From JBBITW01 sp037440525 (GTDB taxonomy: Bacteria; Desulfobacterota; BSN033; UBA1163): a stretch of DNA of 23,011 nucleotides. The stretch lies in NCBI GenBank assembly GCA_037440525.1, contig JBBITW010000041.1, forward strand, positions 1 through 23,011, written 5' to 3'. The notes under the pieces were generated by a model. That model had not been told where the DNA came from. It worked only from the letters and a program-made list of their open reading frames with translations, and did not search any database. The first letter of the stretch is position 1; each line of letters opens with the position of its first letter. Shown one piece after another: positions 15,188 through 22,941 of this stretch. Both the position numbers and the translations under genes were made by a program.

Positions 15188-16063
15188 TTAAAACAGACCA
15201 AGCAGTTCCATCTTCTCCACAGTTGCACCACATATCACCTTATCTGCGGCACCATAATAGATGAAGTATTTATCCTCAACTTCACAGATACCACATCCAA
15301 AGACGACTTCTCTCACTTCGCCACGGAGTTCATAATCCTCCTCAGGTTCGAGTATGGGATCAGGGTGTCTCCCGATCACCCTTGAAGGATCATTCAGGTC
15401 CAGAAGAACGACTCCAAGCCTATAGACGCTATCCTTATCAATACCATGATAGATTAATAGCCAACCCTTCTCGGTTCTTACAGGTGGACTTGCAGATCCG
15501 ACACCCACCCCATCCCATTTACCTGCAACAGGTTCAATTATCTTTCTGAAATTATCCCATCTGATAAGATCATCTGAGTAGGCAATCCATATGCTTCGGG
15601 GTGCCTCCATAGGTCTGTGGAGCATTACATATCTTCCGTTTATCTTCTCTGGAAAGAGAACCGCATCCTTGTTCTCCATATCAGGGATTATCACTCCATA
15701 CCTTTCCCATTGAATGAAATTCTTTGTTGATGCAAGTGATACCCTTACCCCTTTGAGTGAATAAGCTGTATATGTCATATAGAATCTTCCTTCAAGGAGG
15801 ACAACCCTCGGATCCTCACATCCCTTGCTCTCCATAATACCCATTGGTGTAAAAACAGGCTTATCAAATCTGAAGAACTCATATCCATTGGCACTTACTG
15901 CGTAGCCGATCCTTGAGATATTGTCTTCTCCTACTGCGCGATAGAGGAGATGGAAAAGGCCATTATCATATACAGCTGCCGGATTGAATACAAGTTTTGA
16001 TTCCCAATCATTCTGTTTCTTCGGTCTCAGAATAGGATTTTTAAGAAACCTCTTAAGCATCAT
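15188..16063 (-). CDS. GH130 glycoside phosphorylase (manno-oligosaccharide type)
   Basis: A 291-residue five-bladed propeller enzyme of family GH130, whose members phosphorolyse beta-mannosides to mannose-1-phosphate. The catalytic aspartate is Asp84 in GCEDPR. Basic residues expected around phosphate are present: Arg42 in 'LLYRA', Lys132 in 'NKDAVLFPEK', the HRP at 150, and His206 in 'LLIYHG'. It therefore looks like a true phosphorylase. There is no signal peptide. It begins at an ATGA overlap with the upstream GH130 gene, with GAGGAGG seven bases before the ATG, so the two are translationally coupled. Linkage (beta-1,4 or beta-1,2) cannot be decided by eye. It is next to GT-C, 13 bases downstream. 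Confidence 0.9.
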   Translation of the reverse strand: MMLKRFLKNPILRPKKQNDWESKLVFNPAAVYDNGLFHLLYRAVGEDNISRIGYAVSANGYEFFRFDKPVFTPMGIMESKGCEDPRVVLLEGRFYMTYTAYSLKGVRVSLASTKNFIQWERYGVIIPDMENKDAVLFPEKINGRYVMLHRPMEAPRSIWIAYSDDLIRWDNFRKIIEPVAGKWDGVGVGSASPPVRTEKGWLLIYHGIDKDSVYRLGVVLLDLNDPSRVIGRHPDPILEPEEDYELRGEVREVVFGCGICEVEDKYFIYYGAADKVICGATVEKMELLGLF

Positions 16064-16983
16064 CTTATTTCCTCCTCGTAGATAGCAAGACAGCAGACCC
16101 TATCAGCTGCACCATAGTATAGAAGCCATTGACTGCCCTCTTTAACAAATCCTTCGGCAACACAGTGATTTCCTGTTCCAAACTCAGATCCATAGTCACG
16201 GGAAGGAGTTAAGAGAGGAGTTTTGGTCCTTTTTAAAATCTTTTTTGGATCTTTCTTTGAAAATAGCACTCCACCCGGTTTATAAAGACAATCCTCACAC
16301 CATCCATTGTAAATCAGGAGTATTCCATCCTCTATGAGCAGTGGTGTTGGACCTGGTTCAACCCCTTCACTATCAAAGTATCCTCGTCTCGGGGTAATTA
16401 ATGGTTTATCAAGCCCTTCATACCAGTTTATAAGATCCTCCGAATATGCAATACCTATTGCAGTCCTCCATGGTCTCTCTTCCCCCATAAAATACATCAC
16501 ATATCTTTCGCCAATCCTTTCAGGAACAATTACCCCTGCCTTTATCTGTCCAGCACACCATGAGCCTTCTTTTGGTTTAAGGACAGGGCCAAGCTTTTCC
16601 CATTTCATGAGGTCTTTTGAAGTTGCTATACAGATGTTTGATACATTGTATCTTCCGCTATTTCCCACATAGGTAAGGTAATAGGTATCTCCAATTTTAA
16701 CGATTCTCGGATCCTCACATCCCAGTCTATCAAAATCATCTTCAGGGCTCAGAACGGGTTCTTTATAACAGAAAAAATGAAACCCATCCTCACTTTCGGC
16801 CATCCCAATCCTTCCTGTTAAACCATCCTCTGCTTCGGCTCTGAAGAACATATAAAACCTTTTCCCCTCCTTCCATACAGATGGGTTATAGATACCCTTT
16901 GAATAAAACCCCTCAGAAGGTTTAAGGATGGGATTATGCTCATAATCTCTAAATCCTCTAATTGGAAAGTTCTTCATCTTCAT
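16060..16983 (-). CDS. GH130 paralogue with altered phosphate site
   Basis: A 307-residue GH130 propeller protein with the catalytic aspartate at Asp91 (GCEDPR) and 'FFRAEAED' near residue 47. It differs from its neighbour at the phosphate pocket: 'NKDAVLFPEK' becomes 'IKAGVIVPER', 'MLHRP' becomes 'MYFMGEE', and 'YHG' becomes 'YNG' with Asn226. Characterised GH130 hydrolases lack several phosphate-binding basic residues, so this copy may be a hydrolase, a different-linkage phosphorylase, or a transferase related to the GT108/mannogen enzymes. It also has several cysteines (around 72, 89, 117, 143, 229, 232). The start ATG overlaps the TGA of GT-B (ATGA). No signal peptide. Confidence 0.88.
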   Translation of the reverse strand: MKMKNFPIRGFRDYEHNPILKPSEGFYSKGIYNPSVWKEGKRFYMFFRAEAEDGLTGRIGMAESEDGFHFFCYKEPVLSPEDDFDRLGCEDPRIVKIGDTYYLTYVGNSGRYNVSNICIATSKDLMKWEKLGPVLKPKEGSWCAGQIKAGVIVPERIGERYVMYFMGEERPWRTAIGIAYSEDLINWYEGLDKPLITPRRGYFDSEGVEPGPTPLLIEDGILLIYNGWCEDCLYKPGGVLFSKKDPKKILKRTKTPLLTPSRDYGSEFGTGNHCVAEGFVKEGSQWLLYYGAADRVCCLAIYEEEIR

Positions 16984-18035
16984 TGGGATCGATAATAAGG
17001 TTTTCCGAGCTCCACAAAGAAATCTATGAAACGTCTGCCAATGATCTGTGGTGAATTTAGGGAACAGAAACCATCTGCGAGATCGATCAATGAATTCTCC
17101 CTATCATTGTTCTTCAATAAAAGTCTTATCAATTGCTCGTGAAGGTCCTGGATATCATGGTAGTGAACAACCTCGTTTTCAAGTGGTTTGAAATAATCTG
17201 AAAGCCCTGGGACAAAGAGCGGACAGCCTGCTCCGAGGGCCTGAAATGCTGTTGATGATACAACACCCAGATAGAGGCTCTGAAATTTATGAAGAATCAC
17301 AACATCAGAAGCGAACAGATAATCGTCAAACCTCTCTTTTGAGAGGACCTTCTCTTCGCGAATAATCATCCACGAAGGGATCCTTCCCCTCTCCACCATC
17401 TGATAATTTGGAGGAATAACAAATAGAAGGACTGCCTGCCCATGTAATTCTCTTGGCAAATCCCTTATAAATGGTTCGTATCCCCTGTGGCAGAACACAT
17501 AGATAATCTTTTTCTCAAGTGGTAACGAAAGCCTCTTTCGTGCCTCCATCTTATCTCCCCTCCTGATAGGGAAACATGGAAAGGGGATAAGTTTTGCATT
17601 TGGATAGACATCTTTTAAGAATTCCTGCCTCTCATCGAAATAGACAACTCCATCCCAGACAAATTGATAAAACCAGGCCTCTTCGGGAAGTCTATTTTCG
17701 TGAACAACATGTACTACCCTTGCTCGATTTCTGATGAGAGGGAATATCTTTGAAAGGTTATCAACTGGAAGCATTCTTAGGTCCTGAACAACGAGGATAT
17801 CAAAATTTGTTGTAAGTATTGGTCGGGGGTCGAGGAAATTTGTCCGCTGTGTTCCAATACAGCGAATCACATAGTCCTCATCCTTGGCAGTAAAACCCTC
17901 ACCATGGTAATCATATTGAACATGGCTGAATATTGTAACCTTATGACCCATCTCTATCCACGCCTTGCCAATAGGTTCTGCATGAACTGCAACCCCGGAA
18001 TCTGTATTCCATGCACTCATCATTGCAATATGCAT
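16980..18035 (-). CDS. GT-B fold glycosyltransferase, paralogue B
   Basis: A 351-residue soluble glycosyltransferase homologous to the proteins at 19719-20900 and 14065-15174: 'MHIAMMSAWNTDSGVAVHAE' at the N-terminus, 'LVVQDLRMLPVDNLSKIFP' near 81-99, 'HENRLPEEAWFYQFVWDGVV' near 112-131, and 'VVSSTAFQALGAGCPLFVP' near 258-276. The usual glutamates of the GT4 E-x7-E motif are replaced by Ser/Val and Gln. The donor is unknown. GGAGG lies nine bases before the ATG. It overlaps the phosphatase gene by 16 bases upstream and the GH130 gene by four bases downstream, so it is coupled to both. Confidence 0.85.
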   Translation of the reverse strand: MHIAMMSAWNTDSGVAVHAEPIGKAWIEMGHKVTIFSHVQYDYHGEGFTAKDEDYVIRCIGTQRTNFLDPRPILTTNFDILVVQDLRMLPVDNLSKIFPLIRNRARVVHVVHENRLPEEAWFYQFVWDGVVYFDERQEFLKDVYPNAKLIPFPCFPIRRGDKMEARKRLSLPLEKKIIYVFCHRGYEPFIRDLPRELHGQAVLLFVIPPNYQMVERGRIPSWMIIREEKVLSKERFDDYLFASDVVILHKFQSLYLGVVSSTAFQALGAGCPLFVPGLSDYFKPLENEVVHYHDIQDLHEQLIRLLLKNNDRENSLIDLADGFCSLNSPQIIGRRFIDFFVELGKPYYRSQ

Positions 18036-18439
18036 TTCCCATCCCCTCCATGATTATTAATTGCCTTTATAGTCTTCTCCAGTTCAGGAATTGGATTTAC
18101 CCCAGGTCTTTTTGAAGATACAAAATTAAGTGCCTCATGATATCCAAAACCAAAACTGCAGAGATATCCTATGATGATGGATGCCGATCTTCCCACTCCA
18201 TAATGACAGGCTACAAGAACCTTGTCTGAAGAGATGTGTTTTCTAATCCAATCTATTGCCTCCTTCATCTTTTCCGGAGGGATTTGAACACCATCTTTTA
18301 ATGGTATCTTATGATAATTAAGAATTGGAGGATTAACATCCACCTCTTCAGCAACATTTAGAATAGAATTCACCCCATGGGCTGGATTCTCTAAGTCCTG
18401 TAAATCTCCTATAGCTAACCTTTCGAGTATAGATGTCAT
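18020..18439 (-). CDS. Dual-specificity-type (CxxGxxR) phosphatase
   Basis: A 139-residue single-domain phosphatase of the cysteine-dependent dual-specificity class. The P-loop is 'VACHYGVGRSAS' with nucleophile Cys78 and Arg84; the residue before the cysteine is alanine instead of the common histidine. Asp49 in 'IPLKDGVQIPPE' is the probable general acid. There is no signal peptide or anchor. This fold can act on phosphotyrosine, phosphoinositides or phosphoglycans. Its place between glycosyltransferases, downstream of an inositol-phosphate synthase, makes a sugar- or inositol-phosphate substrate worth considering, but that is inference. The start is ATG 18437-18439, preceded by GGAGAGG at six bases. 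It overlaps the end of the upstream glycosyltransferase gene by 92 bases in another frame. Confidence 0.85.
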   Translation of the reverse strand: MTSILERLAIGDLQDLENPAHGVNSILNVAEEVDVNPPILNYHKIPLKDGVQIPPEKMKEAIDWIRKHISSDKVLVACHYGVGRSASIIIGYLCSFGFGYHEALNFVSSKRPGVNPIPELEKTIKAINNHGGDGKCILQ

Positions 18440-19682
18440 CTTCTTCCTCTCCATCAATTATTGGGAGTTTAATTCCCTTCAAAATTGCCTCTTCAACCTG
18501 TAGATGTTTTTTTGCCTGATTAAAAAAGGAAAATCTATCTGCGAATCTATTGCTCATCTCCTCCATCTTCTTTTGGAGGTCTGGGTTTCTTATTACTTCC
18601 ACTATCTTATCCGAGAGTTCATCCATTGTCCGGGCAGATGGAAGACCTGAGAGCTTTAGTGTCTCTCCAATCCCCTCAATTCTTCGGCCAGCCATCGGGA
18701 CACCTGCCCCCTGTGCATGGGCCATTCTTCCTGACTGGGTGGCATTACTGCACCAGAATACTGCTACATCAAGTGCCCTGAAGGCAAAAGGAAAGATGTC
18801 CTCTGGCAGGTAATCCTCATAAAAGAGGTTTTCCTTACCATCGTGAAGAGATTTTAGTGCCTCTAAGATTGGAAGGCAAACCTCCCTTTTTTTATCCTTT
18901 CTCTCCTGAATCTTCCCCACAAAAAGTGTAATAACCCTGTATTTTTGGAGCTTTTCCCTGACCCTTCTCCCAATCTCATAGAGCTGGATGGGATCCTTAT
19001 CTTGAGTAATAAATCCATAATTTCCGAGCAAAACAGTCTCTCCATTGATGAGGGATTTCACAATCCCTCTTAAATTTATCTTCTCAGAATCAGGAATCTT
19101 AGAAAACTGAGAAAGGTAGCTGAAGAGTTTATCCCTTGCATATTCTTTACTTACCTTAGGATAATTATGGATACCATGTCTAAGGAGAATGACCTTCTCT
19201 TTATGTTGAGGGAAGGCCTTTATCACAGCCTGGCGTGCCCCGTTAGTAAAGACTGTAATAAAATCCAAAAGAGGCAATGCATCCCCGAGGAGAACAAACT
19301 CCTTTTCCTGCATACCCCATTGTGTCTCTTCAGACTGAAAATGGATTGTGTGGAAACTCGACCCTACCTTCTTTCCTCTGAGTTTTCCCTCCTCTATCAA
19401 CTTCAAAAAGTGTGTATTTACCCTTCCCCACATCCCAAAGGAATGTTGAAACCACAGGATATCCCCCTTTAAATCTGAAGGAAGTGAAGGATTATCAAGT
19501 GAGATCCAGTAATCTATTCTTGGATCTTGAGCAATCATAAAATCTTCGTTAAAGATGGAGAATTCATCAGGTTTAAATGTAATTACATTCCACCTCTCCT
19601 CGGGCATAAAACTGGTCAGGTATTTTGTATATGTCCCAATTCCACACATTGCAGGTGGAAATGTTGATATGAATGAAATCAT
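18348..19682 (-). CDS. Glycosyltransferase, GT4-like, second type
   Basis: A 444-residue soluble glycosyltransferase with an N-terminal acceptor domain ('FISTFPPAMCGIGTYTKYLT', typical of GT4 enzymes) and a C-terminal donor domain: 'LLGNYGFITQDKDPIQLYEI', then 'VITLFVGKIQERKDKK', then 'ATQSGRMAHAQGAGVPMAGR' where GT4 proteins usually have E-x7-E. It is not a close paralogue of the other three transferases. Donor and acceptor are unknown. The start is ATG 19680-19682, preceded by AAAGGGGGTGA; a GTG nine bases upstream lies in that ribosome site. The last 30 residues overlap the phosphatase gene and are polar and probably non-essential. It begins 36 bases after GT-A. Confidence 0.85.
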   Translation of the reverse strand: MISFISTFPPAMCGIGTYTKYLTSFMPEERWNVITFKPDEFSIFNEDFMIAQDPRIDYWISLDNPSLPSDLKGDILWFQHSFGMWGRVNTHFLKLIEEGKLRGKKVGSSFHTIHFQSEETQWGMQEKEFVLLGDALPLLDFITVFTNGARQAVIKAFPQHKEKVILLRHGIHNYPKVSKEYARDKLFSYLSQFSKIPDSEKINLRGIVKSLINGETVLLGNYGFITQDKDPIQLYEIGRRVREKLQKYRVITLFVGKIQERKDKKREVCLPILEALKSLHDGKENLFYEDYLPEDIFPFAFRALDVAVFWCSNATQSGRMAHAQGAGVPMAGRRIEGIGETLKLSGLPSARTMDELSDKIVEVIRNPDLQKKMEEMSNRFADRFSFFNQAKKHLQVEEAILKGIKLPIIDGEEEDDIYTRKVSYRRFTGLRESSPWGEFYSKCC

Positions 19683-19718
19683 CTCTCTCACCCCCTTTAC
19701 GAGGAGGCAAGAAAAGAA

Positions 19719-20900
19719 CTATTGGGGCCGAAGCCTCCTTTCTTCCAATTCATTTATAGATGGAATAGATATCTTTTCCATTTTATTATCAGGGGAGATC
19801 GATCCCATTAACCTCATGATGCGTGAGACCTGATCGAATTCTTTCTCCCTCTGCTCCTCCTTTAGCGTCTGAAAAAGTTCTATATACCTTTTTGCAATCA
19901 CCTCTGAAGAATTTCTCTTTATGAATTCTTCGAGGGCCTTTTGGGAGGTATGGTATCTAATCCCTTTATTCAATATATCAAGAAGCGATTCCTTGAATTC
20001 CATAAGATCGGAGTATGTCACAACAACATCCTTGAGGGTTTCAAAAAAAGGAGACTCATTTGCAAGAATTGGACATCCTGAACCAAGACATTGAAATGCT
20101 GAACTTGAAACTACGACACCATCACATGAAGCCCGCTGAAGAATTAAGACATCTGATGCATGTAGGTAATCATAGAGAGATTCAATGGAAGGACACTGCC
20201 TCCTGATCTCGATATCAAGTCCATTTATCCCCTCCAGATCCTCTATATCCTTTTGTGAGACAATAAGAAGGAGGAGCGAAAGCTTTGAACTCACATCCCT
20301 TATTGCTGGGATTAGATGAAGATGTTCCTTTATCCTCTGACCGAATATCAGAACAATCTTCTTCTCTAATGGAAGCCCCAATTTTCTCCTTGCCTCCTCA
20401 TGATTCCCCTTCTTAATGGGATGACAAGGAAATGGAATGATTTGAATCCTATCTTCTGGATGATAAATTCTTAGAAATTCCTCATATCTTTTATCGAAAC
20501 ACACAATCCGATCCCAATCGAACTGATAAAAGGACGAATTAGAATTGGGTTTGCTATCGTGAATTATTGTGATTGTGTTTGCCCGCTTTCGAATGTGGTG
20601 AAATATCTTGGCAAGTTCATCCATGGGAAGCATCCCGAGATCCTGAACAACAAATACCTCGTAATCAGTGGAAAGTATAGGCCTTGGATCAAGATAAGGG
20701 TGAGAATGACTCGATGTGGTAAAGCATCTTACTACATAGTCCTCATCTTCCTTTAGGATTGTTGTCCCATGGAAATCGGATTTAAAGAAAGTAAAGATTT
20801 TTAACTGATGGCCCATCCTTATCCATTCGCGGCCTAACAATTCAGCATGTATTGAAACACCTGAATCTGTATTCCATGCGCTCATCATTGCTATCTTCAT
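19719..20900 (-). CDS. GT-B fold glycosyltransferase, paralogue A
   Basis: A 393-residue soluble glycosyltransferase and the first of three paralogues in this operon. It starts 'MKIAMMSAWNTDSGVSIHAE'. Shared blocks include 'VFVVQDLGMLPMDELAKIFH' (82-101), 'SFYQFDWDRIVCFDKRYEEF' (123-142), 'IIPFPCHPI' (154-162) and 'VVSSSAFQCLGSGCPILANE' (263-282). As in the others, the GT4 E-x7-E glutamates are absent from the last block. It has a longer C-terminal tail than paralogue B. GGAG lies seven bases before the ATG. It follows the inositol-phosphate synthase gene by 61 bases, so it may be the first transferase of the pathway and could use an inositol-type acceptor; this is inference from position. 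Confidence 0.85.
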   Translation of the reverse strand: MKIAMMSAWNTDSGVSIHAELLGREWIRMGHQLKIFTFFKSDFHGTTILKEDEDYVVRCFTTSSHSHPYLDPRPILSTDYEVFVVQDLGMLPMDELAKIFHHIRKRANTITIIHDSKPNSNSSFYQFDWDRIVCFDKRYEEFLRIYHPEDRIQIIPFPCHPIKKGNHEEARRKLGLPLEKKIVLIFGQRIKEHLHLIPAIRDVSSKLSLLLLIVSQKDIEDLEGINGLDIEIRRQCPSIESLYDYLHASDVLILQRASCDGVVVSSSAFQCLGSGCPILANESPFFETLKDVVVTYSDLMEFKESLLDILNKGIRYHTSQKALEEFIKRNSSEVIAKRYIELFQTLKEEQREKEFDQVSRIMRLMGSISPDNKMEKISIPSINELEERRLRPQ

Positions 20901-20961
20901 ATAATAACTCCATTAATTCTGAGTCTGACCGAAGGGTATAAAAATGTTTAATCCTTTTTGA

Positions 20962-22164
20962 TCAGACTTCCCATGATCCAGCATAATCCTTTTCCCGCAG
21001 TGGCTTCTCGAATGATAAAGGTTTCTCAAAAGCTACGTAAAATTTGTCCACCCTTTCCATGATATTTAATCTGGGCTCAGCAAATCGTTTTAACATCTCC
21101 CTTGCCTCGGTATCTTCAAACTGTTTAACTGGAGATTTAAAAAGATATGCACTTGCCTCTATAATTGGGCCAGAAAGCCCACGATCAAGTGCAACCTTTG
21201 CCGCACGAACAGCATCCATGACCACACCTGCAGAATTTGGTGAATCCTCCACAGAAAGCCTGACCTCTAAATTCATTGGTATACCACCAAATTGCTCTGC
21301 TTCTATTCTCAAGAAACATATCTTATTATCCTTTAACCAGGGGACATAGTCACTTGGCCCTACATAAATGTTATGATTATTAAATTCCTGATCAGACATC
21401 TGACTGAGAACTGATTGTGTCTTACTTATTTTCTTACTCTTTAATCTTTCACGATCGAGCATGTTCAGGAAATCGGTATTCCCACCAATATTGAGTTGAT
21501 ATGAGCGTTTTATTTTTTGTCCCCTATCCTCGAAAAGTTTTGTCAATACCCTGTGAATGATTGTAGCCCCAACCTGAGATTTTATATCATCTCCAAGGAT
21601 TGGAAGGCCTGCCTTACGGAATCTCTCCCCATAAATCTTTGATACAAAAACAGGAATGGCATTGACGAATGCACAGCCTGCCTCAATCGAGCATTCTGCA
21701 TAGAAAAATGTATTCTCTTCGCTACCTACCGGAAGATAATTTACTATTACATCAACCTTATTCTCCCTTAGTATTCGAACAATAGCCTTCTTTGCCTCTT
21801 CTTTATTTGAGTAGATATTTTTGAGGGGTTTAAAGCGGACGGAATCTGGATATTGCTCATTATGGGGAGGGATACTGTCGATAATGAATCCCATCTCCAC
21901 AGGGCAATCGAGGTATGGAATATTGGGTTGAAAGATGGTTGTGCAGTTAGGTTCAGCAAATATCGCTTCAGATAAATCCTTTCCAACCTTTCTTTCATCA
22001 ACATCTAAGGCGAAGACAAACTCGATATCATTGACCCAGTATCCTCCGAAATTCTTAGTAATAAGTCCCGGGATGTCTGAGTCCATATCATAATAAAACC
22101 GGCCCTGCACAAAAGAACTTGCACAATTACCAACACCAATAATACCTGTTCTGATCTTTCCCAT
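20962..22164 (-). CDS. ino1: myo-Inositol-1-phosphate synthase
   Basis: A 400-residue NAD-dependent enzyme that converts glucose-6-phosphate to 1L-myo-inositol-1-phosphate, the committed step to inositol lipids and inositol solutes. The NAD loop is IIGVGNCASSF (8-18). Other family blocks are 'VNYLPVGSEENTFFYAECSI', 'FVNAIPVFVS', 'GDDIKSQVGATIIHRVL', 'NIGGNTDFLNML' and 'SPNSAGVVMDAVRAAKVALD'. Length fits the shorter archaeal/actinobacterial form rather than the roughly 500-residue eukaryotic form. TAGGAGGTGAT lies upstream, with eight bases between its end and the ATG. It appears to be the first gene of the long minus-strand sugar operon. No clean promoter is visible in the 152 bases before it, which are AT-rich with two polypyrimidine tracts. 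Confidence 0.93.
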   Translation of the reverse strand: MGKIRTGIIGVGNCASSFVQGRFYYDMDSDIPGLITKNFGGYWVNDIEFVFALDVDERKVGKDLSEAIFAEPNCTTIFQPNIPYLDCPVEMGFIIDSIPPHNEQYPDSVRFKPLKNIYSNKEEAKKAIVRILRENKVDVIVNYLPVGSEENTFFYAECSIEAGCAFVNAIPVFVSKIYGERFRKAGLPILGDDIKSQVGATIIHRVLTKLFEDRGQKIKRSYQLNIGGNTDFLNMLDRERLKSKKISKTQSVLSQMSDQEFNNHNIYVGPSDYVPWLKDNKICFLRIEAEQFGGIPMNLEVRLSVEDSPNSAGVVMDAVRAAKVALDRGLSGPIIEASAYLFKSPVKQFEDTEAREMLKRFAEPRLNIMERVDKFYVAFEKPLSFEKPLREKDYAGSWEV

Positions 22165-22316
22165 ATTGATTAATCACCTCCTAACTATCCTTTAAGAAAA
22201 TCTCATTGAAAATTATTAATAAAATAAATCTTAATTTTGTAGGAGGAATTGAAAAAGGAGGAAGGAATTACAGACCCTTAAAATTTTATTAGAGGTTTTA
22301 ATGATGAAGATGGAAG

Positions 22317-22526
22317 TTAGGCGATCTTCTTATCTGCATGCTCTATCCCGGTTGAGGTTTTTTGATAATAGGCTACCCCTATGCCAAGGATGAGCACGAT
22401 GGCTCCGAAGATCATATTGTTGGTCGTCATGCTCGTGACCTCTCTATATCCGAGAACGAATGGAGAGACCATGAGCCAGATGCCAACCAGGATCTGGAAT
22501 ACCATGGTGTAAAAAAGGTTCTTCAT
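22317..22526 (-). CDS. Small SPW-type two-helix membrane protein
   Basis: A 69-residue membrane protein with two predicted helices, 'FYTMVFQILVGIWLMVSPFV' and 'IFGAIVLILGIGVAYY'. The 'GIWLMVSPFVLGY' segment matches the SPW repeat family, whose function is unknown; only one repeat is present. The C-terminus is charged (EHADKKIA). The start is ATG 22524-22526, preceded by AAAGGAGGTG at seven bases; the frame extends 15 codons further upstream, but that start would overlap the ribosome site and adds no hydrophobic sequence. It is 91 bases downstream of the zinc-ribbon gene on the same strand. Confidence 0.75.
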   Translation of the reverse strand: MKNLFYTMVFQILVGIWLMVSPFVLGYREVTSMTTNNMIFGAIVLILGIGVAYYQKTSTGIEHADKKIA

Positions 22527-22617
22527 GATATCCCACCTCCTTTCAATCACTGGGTCTGTCATCTTCCTCATCCTTTTTCAAATCCATTTCTTGGGATTGC
22601 CAAAAAATCAATTACCT

Positions 22618-22770
22618 CTATTTTCCACTTCTCTTTAAACTGCGCCTATTCTTCAATACAACTGAATCAAGAATTTCACCGCAATAGAGACACCTCCAAC
22701 CCCAGAAGCTCTCTTCACGACCATAAAACTTCTCATAATTCATTGTTCCATCACAACGAAAACACTTCAT
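22618..22770 (-). CDS. Short zinc-ribbon protein (50 residues)
   Basis: This small reading frame encodes 50 residues with two CxxC knuckles: 'MKCFRCDG' (Cys3, Cys6) and 'GWRCLYCGEI' (Cys27, Cys30), a classic zinc ribbon. 'NYEKFYGREESFWGWRC' between them resembles short conserved zinc-ribbon proteins seen in deltaproteobacterial genomes. The tail is basic (NRRSLKRSGK), so nucleic-acid binding is possible. A modest ribosome site (AAAAAGG, about eight bases before the ATG) is present, and a promoter lies about 110 bases upstream. The function is unknown. Confidence 0.75.
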   Translation of the reverse strand: MKCFRCDGTMNYEKFYGREESFWGWRCLYCGEILDSVVLKNRRSLKRSGK

Positions 22771-22882
22771 CTCATTTACCTTTTTAGGGACCTATTTAAA
22801 TTTAAATCTCAATATTTTGGAAAAGGGATTAAATTATTTAACTAATTGATTTTATTAATTATTTTAACTTATTGATATATAA

Positions 22883-22941
22883 AAAATAATCACTCTTTTT
22901 TATTTGTCAAGTATCCCCCTCGAGATCTCTGAAAAATTATT
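22883..22941 (-). promoter_or_regulatory. Promoter with shared upstream element, reading toward the zinc-ribbon gene
   Basis: On the minus strand TTGACA (22905-22910) is followed after 16 bases by TATTTT (22883-22888). Eight bases before TTGACA is CTCGAG (22919-22924), and before that AATAATTTTTCAG (22929-22941). The same 13-base block, palindrome and 8-base spacing occur at the trpB2 promoter. I see no gene or RNA in the remaining bases to the window end. Confidence 0.6.

Noticed and set aside
18348..18457. Frameshift joining the glycosyltransferase and the phosphatase into one protein
   Set aside because: Both proteins are complete with their own ribosome sites, and the transferase already has its full donor domain before the overlap.
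20922..20968. 7-base inverted repeat AGTCTGA/TCAGACT around the end of the inositol-phosphate synthase gene
   Set aside because: The loop is over 30 bases and no T-tract follows, so a terminator or attenuator cannot be supported.
22362..22787. 141-codon plus-strand open frame across the SPW and zinc-ribbon genes
   Set aside because: It is antisense to two better-supported genes, has no ribosome site and its protein is low in structure.
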